Source: Hydractinia symbiolongicarpus
Taxonomy: Eukaryota; Cnidaria; Hydrozoa; Anthoathecata; Hydractiniidae
Direction of reading: 5' to 3'
NCBI RefSeq assembly: GCF_029227915.1
Contig: NC_079877.1
Coordinates: 24,947,851-25,011,850, forward strand
Length of the DNA: 64,000 nt
The notes below the pieces were generated by a model. That model searched no databases, was not told the DNA's origin, and saw only the letters and a program-made list of their open reading frames with translations. Shown here one piece after another: positions 46,830-54,862 of this stretch (its first letter is position 1; each line of letters begins with the position of its first letter). Made by a program: the position numbers and the translations under genes.

Positions 46830-48080
46830 TTGTGTCTGAAAGTTTTTCCACCCTACTCCCACGTCATCGTCTTTGACTTTGAAGCTCTCCTGGCACCATT
46901 ACACCAGCAGCAAACGGCCGATCTAGCATACCTTTCAAAGCATATCCCCGTGAGTGTGGCTATTCACGATAGTCTCCAAGAACATCCCACGTTCATCATG
47001 CATGAAATCCCCAATGTGCTGGTGCGGAAATTTGTCGAGCAATTAGAGCTGAGGCAGGCCCGCATTATAGAAGAAGTCGAAAGGCTGCACCCCAAGCCCG
47101 ATTATTTTGATATGCTTCCAGATCAAACCCAAAAAGCTTGGAATGAGTGGGTGAACCAAGTGACGGTGATAGGTTTTAACAGTGGTAAGCATGACATCAA
47201 CCTGATCAAGCGGTACTTTGTCGAACGAATTGCGGATGATGACGAGGACAAGATCAAAGTTGCCAAGAAGGATAACGACTACATGTTCCTCACCACTTCA
47301 AAGTTCAAATTCATAGATATTAAAAACTTTCTCGCGCCTGGAATGAGTTACGCAGGCTGGTGTAAGTCATTGGATTGCAATCTTGAAAAGCTCGTGTTCC
47401 CGTACGAGTGGCTGTCAAGCTATGACAAGCTGAACCATGCCGGCCCTGTCGAACATGAGGCCTTCCTGAAGATTACCAGGCGTTCCAAAATGAGTTCTAC
47501 AAGAGGGGCTGCGTCACAATGACGGATTGATTAGCCGGGTACAACTTGGCTGACGTAGTACCCTTTGTCGAGGCTGTCGACAAGACCCGCAACATGTACT
47601 ATGAAGATGAGATTGACATTTCGAAAGACGCCGTGAGTATACCAGGCGTATCGATGCGCTATGTCCCGAACAAGTCCCTGCGCTTAAGCCCTGAAATATA
47701 GCTGTATGCATCGGGGGACCCCGATGCACGCACAAATGCCAAGACAATTGCGTCAAAGCCCGGTGTAAGGCCTGCATAGAGGTTAAAAAAGCGTGCGAGG
47801 AGTGTAGCAAGAACGAGGCCTATGAGCTCCTCCAAACGGGGACGGTGGCCCCGCTATCGTCTTCTGCAAATACCACGAGAGGGATGTGACAGCCGTCAGA
47901 TCTCACATCCATGACAACCCCCGCAAGTGCAGGACCATACTAGGTTATGATGCAAACATGCTCTACCTGAGCACCCTGCTGGAGGATTTCCCTTGTGGTA
48001 AGGAGAAGCTGATAAAGATCGCCAAACCTACCGAGGTGTTGGAGGCTCTGCTGCAAGGTGTTCTGGATCGCTCTTGCTAA
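46830..48080 (+). pseudogene. Protein-primed-type family-B DNA polymerase, broken and truncated
   Basis: Replication polymerase of the element. The 5' third (46830-47522) reads a 3'-5' exonuclease domain: Exo I as FDFEA, Exo II within GFNSGKHDINLIKRYF, followed by a conserved LNHAGPVEHEAF part. The frame then shifts and passes stops between about 47480 and 47880. A segment at 47886-48080 carries palm motif A (GYDANMLYLS) and then ends. Palm motifs B and C were not found, and there is no N-terminal domain before the exonuclease. The polymerase is therefore dead. Other elements of this type encode over 1000 residues. A stop lies immediately before the first codon shown, so the true start is lost. 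Confidence 0.8.
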
Positions 48081-48116
48081 AATGAATGTTAGTATAGTGG
48101 AGTATAGTGGAGTAAG

Positions 48117-48477
48117 CTATCGAGAAAATCCATAACGAGTTCGTTCAACGTGAGCTCTGAGAGAAGGGTGAAAAGACGGCCAAAGCGCTATCATCACAAG
48201 CCATTAGCATGTACACCAAGGCTGTGGAGCGCATTGTACGCTCGAGAGCAAACAAGCCCTATCCAAAGACATTGAGGACGACCCCATTATCAAGGATTCC
48301 ATGGCTGATCTTGGCCTGCTCGTATATTCCGCCTTTGGTAAATTCTTAACTCCTCTTCTAGTTGCGGCGCACACCTTGAATCACACTCAGTTATCCGCGT
48401 CCAAAGCAGCTGAAGAGATAGCTGATGAAGAACAAGAGTACAAAGGGGAACAATCTATCAAAGATACGATTGAATAA
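48117..48477 (+). pseudogene. Element protein with one membrane-like segment, broken
   Basis: Two frames carry one protein. The first (about 48119-48240) reads a charged helix ending SMYTKAVERIV and contains one stop. The second (from about 48249) reads ESKQALSKDIEDDP, then a hydrophobic stretch (LGLLVYSAFGKFLTPLLVAA), then an acidic tail to the stop at 48477. The switch of frame lies near 48240. Function unknown; the membrane segment suggests a virion or assembly membrane protein, which is inference. Confidence 0.5.
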
Positions 48478-48478
48478 T

Positions 48479-48688
48479 TATGAAATTTATGAACGATCGA
48501 GAAATTTGGCCCACAACTTATACAGAATGTCACCCATAGGGTATTCGGATTGTTGCAGCATGACGGGGGACTGTGGTATACGCGATCACGAAATATTGAT
48601 ACCAGTGGCCGATAGATTTCCATCACATATGCGCATTCTAGAGACAAGGGGCTATATGAACGAGAACGTGTATAAAGGTCGATATTAG
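48479..48688 (+). CDS. Small Cys-containing element protein, unknown function
   Basis: Open frame with protein-like composition, containing IYERSRNLAHNLYRM, then SDCCSMTGDCGIRDHE, then a helical end. It continues an open frame from 48425 that overlaps the previous gene in another frame, and no good ATG lies at its head. It may therefore be 5'-truncated. Not recognised; placed between the membrane-segment remnant and the hairpin at 48702. Confidence 0.4.
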   Translation, partial: YEIYERSRNLAHNLYRMSPIGYSDCCSMTGDCGIRDHEILIPVADRFPSHMRILETRGYMNENVYKGRY

Positions 48689-48701
48689 ATCCGGGTTATT
48701 T

Positions 48702-48722
48702 TTGTAGGTTTTCAACCTACAA
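48702..48722 (+). promoter_or_regulatory. Perfect hairpin just upstream of an element gene start
   Basis: TTGTAGGTT-TTC-AACCTACAA, 9-bp stem with 3-base loop, three bases before the ATG at 48726. Could act as a transcript end for the preceding gene or a structure in the 5' leader. Confidence 0.5.
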
Positions 48723-48725
48723 GAA

Positions 48726-49076
48726 ATGAGCGAACAGCAACCACAAGTAGTAACAGTCATCACAAAGCCAGGAAAGCACCCAGGAAGAGTTGCGTAAGGT
48801 CTAAAGTTAGCGGCACTGAAGAAGGAAAAGAATAAACTGAAGCAACAAGAAGGTGCTGTAGAATCTACAGTCAAAGCCTCTTCTGGGGTGAGTTCTGTAC
48901 AGTCAGGCAGTGTATACCTTGGTGGAGGCATCGTTGCTATACTCGCCTGTGTAGGAGTTGGATCCTATATTTTTCGTAAAAAGCCCGCAGCAGTCAGAAG
49001 CCTGTCGAAACACGTGCACCAAAGCAGCCTCAGCGAGAGCCTACAGCCCAGCCCGATACCGACTTTTTCAAGATGA
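48726..49076 (+). pseudogene. Short single-pass membrane protein of the element, one premature stop
   Basis: ATG at 48726 begins MSEQQPQVVTVITKPGK. After 23 codons a TAA stop (48795-48797) interrupts it, and the same frame continues through a lysine-rich helix, a serine-rich part, one clear transmembrane segment (about 48911-48976, GGGIVAILACVGVGSYIF) and a proline/serine-rich tail to TGA. Without the stop it would be about 116 residues. Small basic-plus-TM proteins of this kind accompany such elements in cnidarian genomes as I recall them; the function is unknown. Confidence 0.55.
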
Positions 49077-49092
49077 AATAATCATAATATAA

Positions 49093-49344
49093 ATGAGTTC
49101 TAACGTTACACCCCTGCAAAAAGAGATAATCGACGTTCTGTATGAGACAGTCGTGATCCTTGGGTTCACATTTGCATATGCCATGGTTGGCAAGAGGTTA
49201 CTAGGGATCTCGAGCCCCAGCACCAAGCTCGATACCAGCGACGTTATGAAGATGATCGCTTATTTTTCAGCTGGTAGAGCTAGCCGTGAGATGGCCGTCT
49301 CCAAAGGGTGGATTCCCGCTTCCATAGCACCAAAGCCCAGGTAA
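49093..49344 (+). CDS. Small hydrophobic element protein, unknown function
   Basis: Eighty-three residues from ATG at 49093, directly after the preceding gene (16-base gap). It has one good transmembrane helix (TVVILGFTFAYAMVG) followed by GKRLLGIS and a second, weaker helix (MIAYFSAGRASREMAV). The frame is intact and ends KPR-stop. Its order beside the ATPase suggests an assembly or virion membrane role, by inference only. Confidence 0.5.
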   Translation: MSSNVTPLQKEIIDVLYETVVILGFTFAYAMVGKRLLGISSPSTKLDTSDVMKMIAYFSAGRASREMAVSKGWIPASIAPKPR

Positions 49345-49369
49345 GTACATCCAAGGTTTCTGTTTGCCC

Positions 49370-50220
49370 ATGGCAGATAGAATAAATATGGCACTCGATG
49401 TGGTCTTTTAACCACATACCACGATTTCTACAGGACCTACAAGCTGCGGGAAAACTCAGCGCGTCTTGGATCTGCTTGAGAACGCGTACAGGCAGCACTT
49501 CAACAATGTTGTGATTTTTTGTCCAACGATCCGCTGGAATAAGACCTACCTCGATAGAGCATCGCTTTGGAAGGATGACTATGTGTTCCTAATCGATCCC
49601 AAAGACCAGTTGTTCAACTGGATTAGCAAATTATCAAAGCTTTTAGCGGGTGAAGAGAGCTTGTTTATCGTTGATAACATGATAGCCGACGAAAGCCTCG
49701 ACAAGAAGCGTCAACCTCTGCTCGAACTCGCTATCTCGGGCAGGAACAGAAAAAACAGCCTATGGCTCCTCACTCAAAGCTACACGACTCTGCCAAAGAA
49801 TCTAAGACGTCAAAGGAAGCAATTGTTTATGTGGTACCCCACGAAAGGAGCGACATGAAGCTTATCGACGAGGCGACTAACATGATCTCGGATTGGGAAG
49901 GGATCAAGACCCTGCTGAAAAAGTCCAAACCCGCGTGCTTGTACGTGAGACTTGAGCATCCAAGGACTTGGGAGATTCTCGAGTTATCTGAGTTTACCAA
50001 GGACGGAAAGGTGACGCTGTTGTTAAGCTCCAATGAGTTGATACCAGTGTCCACCCACAGTCTTTTTGATTTGACAACTATCTCCAAGGCACCGTCTAAT
50101 GTGACGAAAGCGTCGTCTCCAGCGACTTCCTTGGACCACGCACGGTTCGTGATCTCATGGCGAGGCGTGGTTTTTGAGTTTTGCCAAGGGGGATCGTTAC
50201 TAACGACCCATAATTCATGA
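49370..50220 (+). pseudogene. Packaging-type ATPase (A32/FtsK-HerA-like), broken
   Basis: DNA-packaging ATPase of the element. ATG at 49370 (MADRINMAL); a TAA stop interrupts at 49409-49411. The frame then continues into the Walker A motif GPTSCGKT (about 49433-49456), a Walker B-like SLFIVDNM (about 49660-49683), and the sensor-like block GRNRKNSLWLLTQ with KNLRRQ. The usual second acidic residue of Walker B is N here. Near 49835-49850 the frame shifts by one, and the C-terminal part (ERSDMKLIDE..., CLYVRLEHPR) is read in the next frame, running to a stop at 50220. Two lesions plus the altered Walker B mean it is inactive. Confidence 0.8.
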
Positions 50221-50257
50221 CGTGAAATGCATCGTGGCCTCCCATGTTGTTAGAGAC

Positions 50258-50308
50258 GCTGGGTAGACAGAAAATGGGAAGAGGGCGGTTCGAACCCATG
50301 TTCCCAGC
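50258..50308 (+). ncRNA. Possible structured RNA element between ATPase and coiled-coil gene
   Basis: Nested complementary arms: outer GCTGGG (50258-50263) with CCCAGC (50303-50308), inner ATGGG (50274-50278) with CCCAT (50295-50299), the loop carrying GGCGGTTCGAA. The GGTTCGAACCC run resembles a Pol III B box or T-arm, but no full tRNA cloverleaf can be drawn. Confidence 0.25.
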
Positions 50309-50350
50309 AGGTATATAATACGATATAAAGACGTTACAAATGCCCCGCAT

Positions 50351-50374
50351 AAGAGGGTCAATACTGACCCTCTT
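50351..50374 (+). terminator. Perfect 10-bp hairpin in the element's intergenic space
   Basis: AAGAGGGTCA-ATAC-TGACCCTCTT, 75 bases before the ATG at 50449. Either a transcript-end signal of the upstream gene or a leader structure of the next one; no T-tract follows. Confidence 0.4.
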
Positions 50375-50448
50375 CATCCAGACACGGGAGTAATAGCCAT
50401 TTAGCTCACATTTACCCACCGGTTTGGTTCCCGCCTCCTAAATAAAAT

Positions 50449-51336
50449 ATGACCGAGGACACAATTAAGCAGCTTATGGAACGGATCGAATTGGATAATA
50501 TCAATGAAAGGGCTGATGACATCGAGATGCTGCCGCTACTCGAGAACGTGCTCGATGACACGGAGAGCCTGATCGAAGATACTTCATTTGGCAGGGATGG
50601 AAGCTTCACTGAACGCGATAGAAGAGGGGTCAACCTCGAGCTTCAAACGTTGCGAGGTAATCTGAAGCAGCTGAAGGGTAAGATGATATTTTATGACAGC
50701 GAGATCGATAAAGCGGAAGGCAAGGTGAAGAGGCTTGAGAGTAAAAAAGCTACGCCTGGAGTATTTGAGGAGCAGTTAACCATATGGAATGAAGACATCG
50801 CGAAGACCAATGAAGAGCTAAAACAACTAAAGGATAAGAAGGAAGAAACACGAAAAGCGCACGGTTTACTTTTCTCCAACACCCAGAGCCAACTGAAGCA
50901 CATTAAAGACACTCGGCTGAAGATCGCTGGGGACGACATATCTTTACTAGAAAAGCTCAAGATTCTCTTCAAGGAACAAGGCTTGACTATCGCGAGCATC
51001 GTTTATGCTGTTGGCTTGCTGGTCTCTACCATCGTCCTGGCAGTTACTGGAGGTGGAGGCACTGCCGGAGGAGCCGCTGGAGGTGCTGCCGCTGGTGGTG
51101 GGAAAGGTTTTGTACGGAAACAGCATGAAACTCTAGGAAAATTCCTGAGTTATTTAGCAGACAAAGCAGGTGCGGCGTTACCAGGTATCATTGGCAGCGT
51201 GGTATCATTCTTTTTCTTGGCTGCGGCAAAGATTGTGGAATTTGCAGCCAAGCATCTGTACATAGTTTTAGCCGCCGTGGTGGCATTCGTTGTGACCTAT
51301 GTTGGGAGGGCTGGGAAGGGCGGTAAAAATCGATAA
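50449..51336 (+). CDS. Coiled-coil and membrane-segment element protein, intact
   Basis: 295 residues from ATG at 50449. Residues 1-50 are acidic. Residues about 60-150 form a long charged coiled coil (heptads such as LRGNLKQLKGK and LKQLKDKKEE). A hydrophobic segment follows at about 177-200 (IASIVYAVGLLVSTIVLAV), then a Gly/Ala-rich linker with GGGG runs, then one or two further hydrophobic helices at about 245-285, and a basic glycine-rich end. It is the only long undamaged gene of the element. Architecture suggests a virion membrane or penetration-type structural protein; the exact role is not known to me. It converges on the minus-strand gene, with ends overlapping by about 40 bases. Confidence 0.7.
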   Translation: MTEDTIKQLMERIELDNINERADDIEMLPLLENVLDDTESLIEDTSFGRDGSFTERDRRGVNLELQTLRGNLKQLKGKMIFYDSEIDKAEGKVKRLESKKATPGVFEEQLTIWNEDIAKTNEELKQLKDKKEETRKAHGLLFSNTQSQLKHIKDTRLKIAGDDISLLEKLKILFKEQGLTIASIVYAVGLLVSTIVLAVTGGGGTAGGAAGGAAAGGGKGFVRKQHETLGKFLSYLADKAGAALPGIIGSVVSFFFLAAAKIVEFAAKHLYIVLAAVVAFVVTYVGRAGKGGKNR

Positions 51337-52525
51337 GAGTCCAATATATTGCGTGACATATTGGAACCTGACCTCATCCAGAGATAGATTAGAATGAGGC
51401 CCGTTCCAGTAATGATCAATGTGTTCTTGGCATTCACATGGGTAACTGCCGAAGGTGGGGGTGCCACCCCTCTCTTCGATATTTCTTGCCGAGGGGTTGG
51501 CATGGCATGCCGGATATCAGGCTTGGCAACATCTTGGACATTAATCGTAGAGTTAGTACCGATGGAGAAGTACCCTTTGCTGATGAGGATCTTGTTCGTG
51601 AAGTTTGCGATATCTCCAACACGAAGGTCCATTTCACTGAGTATCATATAGACACCGTGTGCTACGCTGTAATCTACCTTTGAACGGGCATACTTGAGCA
51701 CGTTTTGAAACTCGTCAATTTCCTTACTCGTGCTACTCGACCTCAATATCAAGCCTTCAAACTCCGTCAAATAGAGGCGCTGCGCATCGATAGCACTTCC
51801 CTGGTTGCCTATAATGCTCCACCTCGCGTTGGCTTGACTTTGCAATATGATATAAGCAAATAGTCGCACGCTTTGGGAGAGCTTCTCTACACCTATGCGC
51901 GTAAGGCCTCGGGATTTCTCCAGAATCTACCAACTCCACGAGTATTTATCGAAATAGAATAGACCCGATCCTGGATAATCTTTACGAATGGCTTGCCAAC
52001 TGGAGAATAGGGTCTCATTATTCGCCATTCCCATTCGCTGGCACTTAAATCAACTTCACGTGCCAGCTGATGGAATTTTTGCATATTGAATGGGTTGTTG
52101 AGGCGACGGAACCTATCAGAATCCGGCAGAGGTATATCGAGATCTTCTAGAACTTTACGAATCTGGAAGTAAACGTGAAATAAGTACACGCTGCGAACGA
52201 GCGGTAAAGAGGACTGTAAATGTTGCATAGAGATACCGCATGCGGATGTGGCGCAGTAGGTAGCAAAGTTGAGCTGGGTGGACCAGAGACTGAATGGGTG
52301 CTGGTTCCACTCTTTTAGCATAGCACCGGAATGGAACTCATAGTCCGTAAATATGTTTGAGAATTTTACTTTGAACGAGGACCCCTTGGCGTCTATGGCA
52401 ATGTCCTGCGTATGGAGCTGCTCGCCCCTTAGCCTCTCGAAATATCTCCCATGATTGGGTGAATACTTAGCCCTCGGGTTATAACCGTAAATGATCATGT
52501 TTCTTTCAGAAGAAACATGAAGCAA
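51297..52525 (-). pseudogene. Conserved element protein (about 400 residues) split by one frameshift
   Basis: Read in two frames: 52525-51893 and, from about 51930 down, to 51297. The N-terminal part contains IIYGYNPRAKYSPNHGRYFE, AGAMLKEWNQHP-like wording (here GAMLKEWNQHPFSLW) and a SACGIS block. The C-terminal part contains ARSKVDYSVAHGVYM, KILISKGYFSIGTN and a late transmembrane segment (LIITGTGLILIYLWM). The frames overlap around 51893-51930, so a single indel explains the break. The first codon of the open frame is TTG; the nearest ATG is at 52498. I recall similar proteins in cnidarian genomic elements, but none with a known function. A structural virion role is inference. Confidence 0.6.
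52496..52519. promoter_or_regulatory. 24-bp palindrome at divergent gene starts
   Basis: CATGTTTCTT-TCAG-AAGAAACATG, a perfect 10-bp inverted repeat. The right terminal ATG (52517-52519) is the start codon of the plus-strand gene. The left terminal CAT (52496-52498) is the first ATG of the minus-strand gene. The symmetry suggests a shared control site for the two divergent genes. Confidence 0.45.
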
Positions 52526-53150
52526 TTATATATCACAGATATAGAGAAACCCACGATATTTGAAGACTACCTAGGGCAGGACGTGAGGATTGCTCTAAAA
52601 TCCATCAGTTTCCGCCCCAGGTGGTGGAAACTCTACAAAAAGAGCGAGTTCAATATATATAAAGCAAGGACCGATATAAATATCGGACAGTTGGAAGTCC
52701 TCATCTCAATTGAGCCGGGGTTGTAGAGAATTAAGGATCTGGCGGCCATAGTAAACAGTTAATCCAAGGCCAAGATCAAGCTCTCTGTGCTTAGGAATTG
52801 ATCAACCACTGCAGGACATTATGGGTTATGGGGCTGATGCCAAGGTACTATTCACAGAGGGAGACCATGACAGCCGCTACAAGACTGACGTTCACCAGTG
52901 GCTAAGACTAACGTGTAACCAGTTGGATACGGATTACTGTCTTTTAAAAGGTGAAAAATCCAATATACTGGCAATGCTCCCCATCAAAGAGTTGACTGAT
53001 TGGGGGGACATGCTTACCTGGAATTTCGATACCCCCATATACCTCCCACTTAAGACTTCAACAGACAGGCTGGAGTTTATGCTAATCAACGAATATCAAA
53101 ACAATAAGAACCCTTTCGTGGGGATTACTATGCATTTGCTGATAGATTAA
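52517..53150 (+). pseudogene. Element protein, possible minor capsid type, interrupted by stops
   Basis: The N-terminal part (52517-52726) begins MKQLYITDIEKPTIFEDYLG and includes SISFRPRWWKLY; it ends at a TAG. After about 95 bases with several stops, the C-terminal part (52821-53150) reads on from MGYGADAKVLF through DWGDMLTW and PIYLPLKTSTDRLEF to the stop. The C-terminal half looks beta-rich, like a jelly-roll subunit edge (alternating hydrophobics and PIYLPL-type strand), which suggests a minor capsid protein. This is a low-confidence inference. Confidence 0.45.
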
Positions 53151-53200
53151 ATATGAGCGTCCTTGTACTTGGCTTTGCGGATTGCCTCGATAAGGGCGGC

Positions 53201-53809
53201 TTAATCCAGGAATTCATTAGCCGAGTCGTCATCCGAATCCAGGTAGACGGTTGGATTGAAATCCTCGATTTTATACTTGCATTCTTCCAGGGTAATCTGC
53301 ATGTGATGGTTCGAGCCGTGCTTGTAAATGCTCGCCAGTTTGAAAATGGCCTGGCACCTGCAGCTTTTCCCTATAGGGACTTCTTTGGGATTGAAAGCCG
53401 TTCTGACCCTGCCTTCCCACTCTTTCACTTTTGAGGTAATATACTTACCCTTTTTAACGGGTCGGCTAGCAAAGTTTGCCCCTTTCAAGGCTTGTACTTT
53501 ATCCATGATGCTATTAAACTTCTCCAGCCATAGGGATTTATCGTAAATGTCGAATGACATGGTGAGTGATGCTGCTTTATCGTAGCGCGAGGCGCCATTG
53601 GAATATAGTTTCTTGAGTGTTTTGATCGTTAAAGGCCTGATCTTGCCATCGTTATTATATCCAATTAAAGTGCGCTCATCCCTGCCCTTGTTGGCGCTAA
53701 AGGGATCGCTTAGCACTATATTCTCAATGTTTACATCCTTGATATTTAATGGAGCCGCCTTGGCATAAAAGTCTTTTGAATTGACATTCTCGGTACCAAA
53801 TTTAAACAT
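53201..53809 (-). CDS. Element protein of 202 residues, candidate ssDNA-binding protein, intact
   Basis: ATG at 53809 begins MFKFGTENVNSKDFYAKAAP. The middle has IGYNNDGKIRPLTIKT followed by SRYDKAASLTMSFDIYD; then a basic KGKYITSKVKEW part, a CRCQAIFKL strand, and an acidic tail (DSDDDSANEFLD). A strand-rich core with a conserved Y...I.PL.IKT phrase and an acidic C-terminus resembles single-stranded DNA-binding proteins of large DNA viruses. This is pattern similarity only. Minus strand, next to the small gene at 53835; the start codon is 12 bases from a run of TATA-poor sequence, with no clear promoter. Confidence 0.55.
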   Translation of the reverse strand: MFKFGTENVNSKDFYAKAAPLNIKDVNIENIVLSDPFSANKGRDERTLIGYNNDGKIRPLTIKTLKKLYSNGASRYDKAASLTMSFDIYDKSLWLEKFNSIMDKVQALKGANFASRPVKKGKYITSKVKEWEGRVRTAFNPKEVPIGKSCRCQAIFKLASIYKHGSNHHMQITLEECKYKIEDFNPTVYLDSDDDSANEFLD

Positions 53810-53834
53810 CCTCTTATTTTGGTATTATGGGGGT

Positions 53835-54017
53835 TCAACTAGAGTCGGGTACATGGACAGTAGCCGCCATTATACGTAATGTATAAGTAATAGCAGGACC
53901 AGCACAGCATTTTACCGTGTATAAGGAGTCTCGGTGGCATTGAAGGCACCGGTCGTACTCGTCGAGGATAACTTCGCATTCGCATAACATCCATTTATTA
54001 TATATTGAGAAGCTCAA
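53835..54017 (-). CDS. Small cysteine-rich element protein
   Basis: Sixty codons from ATG at 54017. It carries CEC, then CLQC, then KCC within 35 residues, so a small zinc-binding fold is possible. Same strand and directly upstream of the 202-residue gene (25-base gap after its stop), suggesting a shared transcript. Not recognised. Confidence 0.4.
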   Translation of the reverse strand: MSFSIYNKWMLCECEVILDEYDRCLQCHRDSLYTVKCCAGPAITYTLRIMAATVHVPDSS

Positions 54018-54200
54018 CGACGTTCTGGCACGGTTATAGCTTTGAGTATGGGAATACCCCTACTCAATTGCGCATGCTCTAAATTTTTTTGATGTCAACA
54101 TTATTTTCGCTAGTCGCTATTGCACATGCGTTAGATCTTTATCGGTTTTCGGGATTTATCGGATTTATTTTCGGATGCTGTCGGATTTACCGGTTTTGGA

Positions 54201-54225
54201 GGGTGGGAGGTGGAGGGGTGAGGGG
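54201..54225 (+). other. G-quadruplex-forming motif
   Basis: Four G runs (GGG-T-GGG-AGGTGGA-GGGG-TGA-GGGG) within a purine-rich tract at 54197-54245, beside the right inverted repeat of the element. Loops of 1, 7 and 3 bases fit the usual quadruplex rule. Confidence 0.6.
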
Positions 54226-54335
54226 AAGTGGTGGAGGCGGTGGTTTGACGTGGTAAAGGTGTGAAAGGAGCGGTTTTGTACTTATATTGACTCCCTTCTA
54301 CTTCTACTCAACCTACACACCCGACAAATTTAAAC

Positions 54336-54862
54336 GTTAAACGAAGCTCCCTTTAAATCAAAATTTAGTCAAGAATGAGATTATAGTTCGAGTTAAAGTG
54401 GCTTTTTTAATAGGCGAGACAACAGTATAGGAAAGAGATGCAATCTTGGCAATGAGAAACGCATTCAAAGTCCCTTGTAAATAGAATTTTCCTTGACAGA
54501 CAGCATTATATATACTATAATACCCGTTTACGTCTGTCACACAAAATGGTATCACAAGTAGCCAGATGCACGCCATGCGGTATAAAAAGGATGGACGAAC
54601 CCGTGGATTTTTCTATGGGCCGCCGAATAATCTATCTATATTACATCAGCAGTTACTAAAAACTAAAAAAAATTAAAATCTGACATTTATCTCGTCTTTG
54701 ATTTCCTTTTCTCGAGAAAAAAGTTCGAATTATCCGCAGAAATTAGCGAGAAAATCAGCCCAGGCAACTGTTTCAGTTATCCGAGGTTCGAGTTAACCGG
54801 AGTTTTTTATAAAATTCGAATTAATGAAAGTTATCCAGTGTTCGAGTTACCGGGAGATAACT
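54336..54862 (-). repeat. Right terminal inverted repeat of the Polinton-like element, with nested insertion
   Basis: Reverse complement matches 46144-46565 block for block (CTCGAGAAAAGGAA, GATAAATGTCAGATTTTAA, TTACAAGGGACTT and others). It is longer because of an inserted 122-bp element at 54509-54630 that the left copy lacks. The outer end reads ...GGGAGATAACT. Confidence 0.85.
54509..54630 (+). mobile_element. Short Helitron-like element nested in the right inverted repeat
   Basis: A 122-bp insertion with an internal GACGAACCCGTGGATTTTTC hairpin region typical of the family 1 3' end and a CTATAATACCCGT(T)TACGTCTGTC 5' part shared with 59930-59974 and 62340-62380. Comparison with the left inverted repeat gives the empty site: GTTA|TCTATC versus ATTA-[122 bp]-TCTATC. 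The insertion falls between A and T without target duplication, as Helitrons do. Confidence 0.65.

Larger units (their letters stand above)
46144..54862. mobile_element. Polinton/Maverick-like virus-derived element, decayed
   Basis: An 8.7-kb insertion, visibly GC-richer and with different codon use from its surroundings. It is bounded by inverted repeats that begin AGTTA(G/T)CTCC(T/C)GGTAACT at both ends. Contents in order: family-B DNA polymerase (broken), a membrane-segment protein (broken), a small Cys-containing protein, a short single-TM protein (one stop), a small two-helix protein, a packaging ATPase (broken), a coiled-coil/membrane protein (intact), a minus-strand 400-residue-class protein (one frameshift), a plus-strand interrupted protein, and two minus-strand small proteins. 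An initial AG and inverted repeats of some hundreds of bases fit Polintons. No integrase, protease or obvious major capsid protein was found. A 6-bp target duplication is not evident. Confidence 0.8.

Noticed and set aside
47514-47810. Minus-strand open frame across the polymerase
   Set aside because: Shadow of the decayed polymerase; composition is not protein-like.
49398-49417. Hairpin ATGTGGT/ACCACAT as a regulatory site
   Set aside because: It lies inside the ATPase coding region and includes the premature stop; probably coincidence.
51340-51365. Hairpin TCCAATAT/ATATTGGA between convergent element genes
   Set aside because: It lies within the C-terminal codons of the minus-strand gene, so a terminator role is not supported.
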